From Actinomadura graeca (GTDB taxonomy: Bacteria > Actinomycetota > Actinomycetes > Streptosporangiales > Streptosporangiaceae), in assembly GCF_019175365.1 (NCBI RefSeq), contig NZ_CP059572.1, positions 2,728,001 through 2,792,000 of the forward strand: a stretch of 64,000 bases of DNA. The letters run 5' to 3'. Under the pieces are notes generated by a model that was given only the letters and a program-made list of their open reading frames with translations, searched no databases and was not told the origin of the DNA. Positions within the stretch are counted from its first letter, which is position 1. The number at the start of each line of letters is the position of its first letter. Below, piece by piece: positions 59,184 to 64,000 of the stretch. The position numbers were made by a program, and so were the translations under genes.

Positions 59184-59924
59184 ATGTCCCGCGACACCGA
59201 CCCCATCGCCGACTCGGTCTGGGTGCGTCCGCCCCGGTCACGGCGGGGAAGGCCGCAGCTCAGCCGCGAGGAGATCGTGTCGGCGGCCGTCGAGCTGCTC
59301 GACGCCGAGGGCCTGGACGGGCTCAGCATGCGCCGCCTCGGCGCGACGATCAGCGCGGGCGCGACGTCCCTGTACTTCTACGTCGCCAACAAGGACGAGC
59401 TGCTGGAGCTCGCCGTCGACCAGATCATGGGCGAACTGGAGTTCCCCGCCGCCTCCGAGGCGGGGTGGCGGGAGGCGGCGGCCGGGTTCGCGCGCGCGAT
59501 GCGGGCGATGATGCTGCGGCACCCGTGGACGCTCGGGCTCCTCGGCGTCCAGCCCAACATCGGGCCCAACGCGATGCGCGCGAGCGACCGCGCCATCGGG
59601 GTGCTGTCCGCGGCCGGGTTCACCGGCCAGGAGATCGCGTGGGCCAGCTCGCTGCTGATGTCGCACGCCATCGGCACCGCCACGTCCGAGGCGGCCATGC
59701 GGAGGATGACCGCCCGGACGGGCAGGCCGGCGGACGACATGATCGAGCAGATGCGGGACTACGTGGCGCGCATCGGCGCCGACTATCCCGACTTCGCCGC
59801 GTGGTGGCGGGACAACGGCGACGTCAGCATGGGGAAGAACCTGGACGCCGGCTTCGAGTTCGGCCTGGAGCGCGTGCTCGACGGCCTGGAGTCCTGGCTC
59901 GGACGCTCCGCCGCCTCTGGGTGA
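59184..59924 (+). CDS. TetR-family repressor (TetR_C subgroup)
   Basis: 246 residues. The N-terminal HTH is clear: RGRPQLSREEIVSAAVELLD, AEGLDGLSMRRLGATISAGA, TSLYFYVANKDELLELAVDQ. The C-terminal ligand domain (WREAAAGFARAMRAMMLRHP, WTLGLLGVQPNIGPNAMRAS) belongs to the tetracycline-repressor-like group. ATG 59184 follows CCCGAGGACCCGC. It is divergent from the MFS pump and most likely represses it until a drug binds. Confidence 0.92.
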   Translation: MSRDTDPIADSVWVRPPRSRRGRPQLSREEIVSAAVELLDAEGLDGLSMRRLGATISAGATSLYFYVANKDELLELAVDQIMGELEFPAASEAGWREAAAGFARAMRAMMLRHPWTLGLLGVQPNIGPNAMRASDRAIGVLSAAGFTGQEIAWASSLLMSHAIGTATSEAAMRRMTARTGRPADDMIEQMRDYVARIGADYPDFAAWWRDNGDVSMGKNLDAGFEFGLERVLDGLESWLGRSAASG

Positions 59925-59928
59925 GAGG

Positions 59929-60468
59929 TCACCACTTCTCGCAGGTGCCGGTCTTGCTCTCCCAGACCGCCGTGATGATGCCGATCTCCTTTTTGCTGTA
60001 GAAGGTGGTGTGGACGACCTTGAACCATTTCTTCGCGCCGCTGCGACTGACCTTGCGGCAGACGATCACTTTGTTGCCGCCCTGCTTGACCGCCGTCGGA
60101 TAGTTCAGCGTCCGCTCCAGGTGCGATTCGAAATTGTTGCTCCAGCGCTTGTAGAAGTGCTTGTAGCCCCAGCTCGAATTGCCGCAGCGCAGGGCGACCG
60201 GGTATCCGTACTTGGTGCTCACGTGGCCGTACCTCGCGAGGATGCGCTGCGGGCTCTTCCCCTCGCAGTTGAAACCGGCCACGGTGATCGTCTGGTCGGG
60301 CGCCTGGACCCGCGTCGCGGCGGCGGGCGCGGCCTGGACGGGCGCGGCCTGGACGGGTCCGGGCTGGGCGGGTTCGGCCTGCGCCGCGGCGGCCGTGAGC
60401 GCGGTGCCCGAGGAGACGGCGGCGGTCGCGGCGAGGACGCCTCCGGCCAGCTTGGTCCTGAGGTTCAT
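59929..60468 (-). CDS. Small secreted protein, unknown family
   Basis: 179 residues. Signal peptide MNLRTKLAGGVLAATAAV... cut near AAAQAEP. A Pro/Ala linker with repeats (PVQAAPVQAAPAAA) precedes a compact domain with cysteines (FNCEGKSPQRIL, ALRCGNSSWGYKHFYKRW, VIVCRKVSRSGAKKWFKVVH) and the end WESKTGTCEKW. Four cysteines suggest two disulfides. The start overlaps the stop of the membrane protein by ATGA, so they are translated together. A similar size, cysteine pattern and aromatic ending are seen in the secreted protein at 62557, on the other side of that membrane protein. Confidence 0.75.
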   Translation of the reverse strand: MNLRTKLAGGVLAATAAVSSGTALTAAAAQAEPAQPGPVQAAPVQAAPAAATRVQAPDQTITVAGFNCEGKSPQRILARYGHVSTKYGYPVALRCGNSSWGYKHFYKRWSNNFESHLERTLNYPTAVKQGGNKVIVCRKVSRSGAKKWFKVVHTTFYSKKEIGIITAVWESKTGTCEKW

Positions 60469-62417
60469 CGGGGGGTCTTCCTCTCATGGGTGCGGGCTCC
60501 CGGCGGCCGGGAGACCCTGCGGTGGAGCTCGCCGAGGCATGTGGCGAGCAGGGCGAGGACGGCGGCCGAGGCCACGCCGCCCGCGAGGATCGGCCAGGGG
60601 GGTGTGCCGCCTCCGCCGAGGCGGCCGTTGAGCAGGCCCGCGAGCCACCACGCCGCGGCGGCGGCGACGGTGGTGGCCGGCAGCATGGGGACGGCCAGCC
60701 GCCGGACGTCGGCGGGGTGCGGCAGCGCCGCCGCCGCTCCGACCAGCCCGGCGAGGAGCGCGACGACCGTGCCGGGCAGCGCGAGGACCGTCACCCAGGG
60801 GCCGGGGCCGCCGGACGTGCGCCACTCCGCGCCGAGGGATTCGACCTTCACGTCCGAGGGGAGGGTCGCGTACGCGGCGGCCTTGACCACCCACTCCGGG
60901 ACGGGGTCGCGGACGTCCGTCACCACCACGAGCGCGTCGGGCTCGGGGGCGCGGCCGTCGGTGCGGCCGTCGGCGCGGGCGTCGGCGCGGGCGTCGGCGC
61001 GGGCGTCGGCGCGGGCGTCGTCGCGCTGGACCAGCGCGCCGCCGGGGCCGCCGGCCCAGAAGAGGAACTCCTGGAGGCGGGGGTCGGCGGCGTGCCCGGC
61101 CGGGATGGCGGACGGCGCGGACGGGCAGCCGAGGCCCAGGTCCCGCAGCGCCGGGCAGCCGCCCCGCAGCACCGGGTCCCCGCTCCCGTCCTCGCGCAGG
61201 GTGAGCAGGCGCGGCCCGGGCGGGAGCCTCCGGGAGAACGCGGCGATCCGGTCGGCGGTCAGCCCTCGGGCGTCCACGAGCTGGACGGAGGTGCCGACCC
61301 GGGCGAAGGTCCGCCGCGCCTGGGCGGCCTGGTCGCCCGGATGGCCGGCCCACACCGCGAGCAGCGCGGCCGGGGCGAGCCCGAGGAGCGCGGCGGCGGT
61401 GAGCCTCGTCATGATCACGGGACGGGTGCGCAGCAGCCCCGCCAGCCCGCCCGCCGCCCAGGGCAGCGCGGCGAGGACGCCCGCCGCGCCCAGCGTGAAG
61501 AGGGCGATGGCGGCGCGGGACTGCCCGGCGGCCCCGGCGGTGAGGGCGACGAGCGCCGAGCCCCCGGCCGGCCAGGCGGCGCGGCGCGCCCCCGGCCGGA
61601 CGGTCGGCCGGGGAACCCGGCGCGTCGCCCCCGCGCCGGCGACCAGCAGCGGGACGCCCACCGCGACGAACGGCAGTGGCCACGCCGCCCCGCGCAGGTG
61701 GGCGGCCGACAGGACGTGTCCCGTCCCCGGCACCCGGAGGTCGGTCACCAGCGCCACCATGGCCGGGAGGAGGCCGAGCGCGGTGCCGATCGCCACCGGG
61801 TGCCGGCGCGCCGGTCCCGGCGTCCGGACCGCCACCACCAGCAGGGCGGCGGCCGGGAGGCCGATGAGGAGGGCGACCGCAGCGAGCGGTTCGCCGACGG
61901 GCCCGACGGTGATGGACTCGCCGAACCGCACCGCCGCGGGGTCCCCGAAGCCGGTGATCCGCTGCCAGTGCCCGCCGGTGTCCGCCGCCGGGCGGACGTA
62001 GGCGAGCCGCTCGGACGGGGACGCCAGGCCCTTCGGCCCGATGAGCCCGGCGAACCGCCCGTACCGGGTGGTGATCCGCTCGTCCCGTCCGGCCTCGGCG
62101 AGCGCCGGGGACAGCATGGCCTCCCCGGGCGCCGGCCAGCGTGACAGCCCCGGCGGCGGCGCCGCGTCCGACACCAGCGGGACGACGTGGACCACCGAGT
62201 GCTGGCGGTCGCCGACGGCGTCGAAGCGTCCCGACCACAGCGCGGTGACCTGCTCGTCCGGATGCCGGACGGCGAGCCGGGGGCTGCGCTGGCGGTCGCG
62301 GTCCGCGCGGCCGTCGTAGGACGCGGCGACCGCGAGCCCCGCCGACGCGGCGAGCGCGAGCGCGGCCGACGCCAGGACCAGGGCCAGGAAGCGGAGCCCG
62401 CGCGGGACGGCGTCCAC
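60465..62417 (-). CDS. Large polytopic membrane protein of unknown function
   Basis: 650 residues and about 11-12 helices. An N-terminal helix and a ~150-residue extracytoplasmic segment (YDGRADRDRQRSPRLAVRHP, VDAVGDRQHSVV-like part, RITTRYGRFAGLIGPKGL) precede seven or eight helices. A second extracytoplasmic domain follows (LLTLREDGSGDPVLRGGCPA). Three C-terminal helices end before RRVSRPPGARTHERKTPR. The two-domain, helix-flanked layout recalls FtsX-type permeases, but no ABC ATPase is nearby. GTG 62417 has GAGGAGG upstream. It lies between two secreted proteins in one probable operon. Confidence 0.75.
   Translation of the reverse strand: MDAVPRGLRFLALVLASAALALAASAGLAVAASYDGRADRDRQRSPRLAVRHPDEQVTALWSGRFDAVGDRQHSVVHVVPLVSDAAPPPGLSRWPAPGEAMLSPALAEAGRDERITTRYGRFAGLIGPKGLASPSERLAYVRPAADTGGHWQRITGFGDPAAVRFGESITVGPVGEPLAAVALLIGLPAAALLVVAVRTPGPARRHPVAIGTALGLLPAMVALVTDLRVPGTGHVLSAAHLRGAAWPLPFVAVGVPLLVAGAGATRRVPRPTVRPGARRAAWPAGGSALVALTAGAAGQSRAAIALFTLGAAGVLAALPWAAGGLAGLLRTRPVIMTRLTAAALLGLAPAALLAVWAGHPGDQAAQARRTFARVGTSVQLVDARGLTADRIAAFSRRLPPGPRLLTLREDGSGDPVLRGGCPALRDLGLGCPSAPSAIPAGHAADPRLQEFLFWAGGPGGALVQRDDARADARADARADARADGRTDGRAPEPDALVVVTDVRDPVPEWVVKAAAYATLPSDVKVESLGAEWRTSGGPGPWVTVLALPGTVVALLAGLVGAAAALPHPADVRRLAVPMLPATTVAAAAAWWLAGLLNGRLGGGGTPPWPILAGGVASAAVLALLATCLGELHRRVSRPPGARTHERKTPR
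60973..61020 (-). repeat. 12-bp tandem repeat in the membrane-protein gene
   Basis: Four perfect copies of GCGCGGGCGTCG on the plus strand, preceded by one to two diverged copies. On the coding strand it encodes repeated ADAR. The unit keeps frame, so slippage would change the length of a charged, extracytoplasmic linker. Confidence 0.9.
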
Positions 62418-62480
62418 GGTGCCTCCTCGAGGTGGGGTGGCCCGGTGCCCCGCCGGTCGGCGCGGGCACCGGGCGTTCCT

Positions 62481-62546
62481 TGCGTGACGCGGATGACCTG
62501 CGCGACGCGATGACCTGCGTGACGCGGATGACCTGCGTGACGTGCG
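62481..62546. repeat. 18-bp tandem repeat between secreted-protein and membrane-protein genes
   Basis: TGCGTGACGCGGATGACC occurs at 62481-62498, in a 17-bp variant at 62499-62515, and at 62516-62533, followed by a partial copy. It lies in the 139-bp gap between the stop at 62557 and the start at 62417 on the minus strand. It may be a regulatory array or simply slippage. Confidence 0.8.
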
Positions 62547-62556
62547 TTCCTGCGGG

Positions 62557-62886
62557 TTACCGGTACTTCCAGCGGCCGCAGGGGTCGGGCCCCCAGTGCG
62601 CCTCGCAGACCCGGATCTGGGTGATCGTCTTGCCGGGCCCGGTCTCGCTGCAGCCGCGGTCGCCGCGGTTCCACTTGGACCCGCCGTTGCCGCTGCTGCG
62701 CTCGTACTGCACCTTGACGTCGGCCTTGTTCTGGCTGCCGTCGCAGATGACGACCTGCCGGTCCTTGTTCTTGGTGTAGGCACGGTTGGCGCCGTACTTG
62801 GCGGTGTAGCCCCACGCCTGGGAGCCGCCCGCGGTGAGGACGACCACCGCCAGGGCGCTCGCGGCGCATCGCGCGAGGAAGGACAT
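62557..62886 (-). CDS. Small secreted cysteine-containing protein
   Basis: 109 residues. Signal peptide MSFLARCAASALAVVVLTAG cut near SQAWG. Mature protein of ~85 residues with cysteines in VVICDGSQN, RGDRGCSETG, IRVCEAHWGPDPCGRWKYR. The domain is glycine/serine-rich with basic patches. AAAGGAG precedes the ATG. It heads a probable operon with the polytopic membrane protein (62417) and the second secreted protein (60468). No family recognised; a secreted peptide with a dedicated membrane partner is one reading, but unproven. Confidence 0.72.
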   Translation of the reverse strand: MSFLARCAASALAVVVLTAGGSQAWGYTAKYGANRAYTKNKDRQVVICDGSQNKADVKVQYERSSGNGGSKWNRGDRGCSETGPGKTITQIRVCEAHWGPDPCGRWKYR

Positions 62887-63010
62887 GTCGGAATCTCCTT
62901 TGCCGTTGCCGAGATCGAAGGGGAGGGCGTCGGCCCATCGCGGTCCCTTTTCCGGCCGGGCGCCATTCGTGATCGCGCCCATGTAAGAAAGGTAGGAACG
63001 GCGGCGTCGC

Positions 63011-63030
63011 GGCCCTAGGGCCCTAGGGCC
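63011..63030. repeat. Perfect 20-bp palindrome
   Basis: The core CCCTAGGGCCCTAGGG is flanked by GG and CC, symmetric over 20 bp. It lies in the divergent gap between the secreted protein (62886) and the methyltransferase (63137). CTAG is rare in high-GC actinomycete DNA, and here it occurs twice in 16 bp. Could be an operator or a hairpin. Confidence 0.6.
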
Positions 63031-63136
63031 CCAAGCCGGCGCTTCGGGGGCCCGGCCGTCCGCCCGCGGCCATTCGTGCCGTCCGGGCCGCCGGGCACGC
63101 GAGGATGGAGATCCCCGACGGCCGCCGGAGGCCCCC

Positions 63137-63979
63137 ATGGAGATCGACTCGTCCGTTCCGCATTCCGCGCGGATCTGGAATTACTGGCTGAACGGTAAGG
63201 AGAACTATCCGATCGACCGCGCGGTCGGCGACGCGTTCGTCCAGATCTTCCCGGGTCAGGTCGATATCGCCCGGCACTCGCGGGCCTTCCTCGGACGGGC
63301 CGTCCGGTACCTCGCGGGCGAGGCGGGGGTGCGCCAGTTCCTCGACATCGGCACCGGGCTGCCGACCGTCGACAACACCCACGAGGTCGCCCAGCGTGTC
63401 GCGCCGGACGCGCGGATCGTGTACGTCGACAACGACCCGCTGGTGCTCACGCACGCCCGCGCCCTGCTGACCTCGACCCCGGAGGGCGTCACGGCCTACC
63501 TCGACGCCGACATCCGCGACCCGGACGCGATCATCGCCAGGGCCGGGAGCACGCTCGACCTCTCCCGTCCGGTGGCGCTGCTGCTGCTCGGCATCCTCGG
63601 CCACCTCTCCGACGACGAGGACCCCGAGGGCGTCCTCGCGAGGCTGGTGGCGGCGCTCTCGCCGGGCAGCTTCGTGGTCATCAACGACGGCACCGACGTC
63701 TTCGGCGCGCGGGGCGACGAATCCGAAAGCGGCGACGACGGGGGGAACGACGGCGGCGGTGTGGACGAGACGGCCCGCGCCCGCGCCATCGCCCGCTACG
63801 TGGAGGCCGGCGGGACCGCCTACCACCTGCGCCCGCCCGAGCGGATCACCGCGTACTTCGACGGGATGGAGCTGGTCGAGCCGGGCGTCGTCCCGGTGTC
63901 GCGCTGGCGCGCGGAGCCCTCGCCGTTCGGGGAGCCGCCGCGGGTGGACGCCTTCTGCGGGGTCGCGCGGCTCCCCTGA
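63137..63979 (+). CDS. SAM-dependent methyltransferase, SAV2177/DUF574 family
   Basis: 280 residues. The family start PHSARIWNYWLNGKENYPID, RAFLGRAVRYLAGEAGVRQF, FLDIGTGLPTVDNTHEVAQR, VYVDNDPLVLTHARALL and the later VALLLLGILGHLSD are clear. The GGNDGGG insertion near residue 200 is unusual. The family is very abundant in actinomycetes; structures show SAM binding but substrates are mostly unknown. ATG 63137 follows GGAGGCCCCC. No partner gene is visible before the window ends 21 bp after the stop. Confidence 0.93.
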   Translation: MEIDSSVPHSARIWNYWLNGKENYPIDRAVGDAFVQIFPGQVDIARHSRAFLGRAVRYLAGEAGVRQFLDIGTGLPTVDNTHEVAQRVAPDARIVYVDNDPLVLTHARALLTSTPEGVTAYLDADIRDPDAIIARAGSTLDLSRPVALLLLGILGHLSDDEDPEGVLARLVAALSPGSFVVINDGTDVFGARGDESESGDDGGNDGGGVDETARARAIARYVEAGGTAYHLRPPERITAYFDGMELVEPGVVPVSRWRAEPSPFGEPPRVDAFCGVARLP

Positions 63980-64000
63980 TCCCTCCCAGGCGCTGATCTA

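Noticed and set aside
1..64000. tRNA, rRNA, insertion sequences and transposases
   Set aside because: None could be recognised by reading either strand; the duplication at 38388/46275 has no terminal inverted repeats or transposase.

Overview
The window is high-GC DNA with dense GTG starts and many ATGA/GTGA stop-start overlaps. It carries families typical of filamentous actinomycetes: a SAV2177/DUF574 methyltransferase, DUF5954, DUF6879, DUF4360 and XRE-TPR regulators. This points to an actinobacterium, plausibly of the Streptosporangiales (Actinomadura-like). That placement is inferred from gene content, not from a marker gene.

Layout. 1-4357: the 5' end of an MMPL transporter gene, an orphan sensor kinase, a NarL-type kinase/regulator pair and a UspA-like protein. 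4380-33004: a large exopolysaccharide locus. It has nucleotide-sugar enzymes (WecB- and WecC-like), an initiating polyprenyl-phosphate sugar transferase, a WecG/TagA/CpsF transferase, two Wzz-like chain-length proteins, a Wzy-type polymerase/ligase, a flippase, several glycosyltransferases, two DegT aminotransferases, two hexapeptide acyltransferases, a Gfo/Idh/MocA oxidoreductase and a sugar epimerase. Eight consecutive minus-strand genes (16612-25429) are joined by overlapping stop and start codons. Next to them is a 1619-residue secreted protein with four DUF4082 modules. The enzymes could together make a diacetamido-uronic acid such as UDP-ManNAc(3NAc)A, assembled by a Wzx/Wzy-type route.

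33206-48807: an accessory region. It holds DUF5954, a tiny zinc-motif protein coupled to an isoaspartate-methyltransferase-like gene, two XRE/TPR regulators, two NUDIX hydrolases, an overlapping chain of five small unknown genes, two decayed genes (DUF3307-like and DUF6879), and a CGNR regulator facing VOC and PNPOx-family genes. Scattered through it are three CRISPR arrays that each retain a homologous leader, plus a two-repeat remnant. A roughly 625-bp block (leader plus the 3' end of the PNPOx gene) is present twice.

49030-54571: a type I-C effector operon (cas3-cas5c-cas8c-cas7c), with a strong internal translation start in cas8c for the small subunit Cas11c. No cas4, cas1 or cas2 is present in the window. 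A fourth decayed CRISPR remnant lies upstream of cas3. All arrays and the operon are read from the minus strand, so they probably form one interference system that depends on adaptation proteins encoded elsewhere or has lost acquisition.

55919-63979: a secreted DUF4360 protein, a pentapeptide-repeat protein, a TetR/MFS-efflux divergent pair with a clear operator dyad, a polytopic membrane protein flanked by two small secreted cysteine-containing proteins, and a DUF574 methyltransferase at the right edge.
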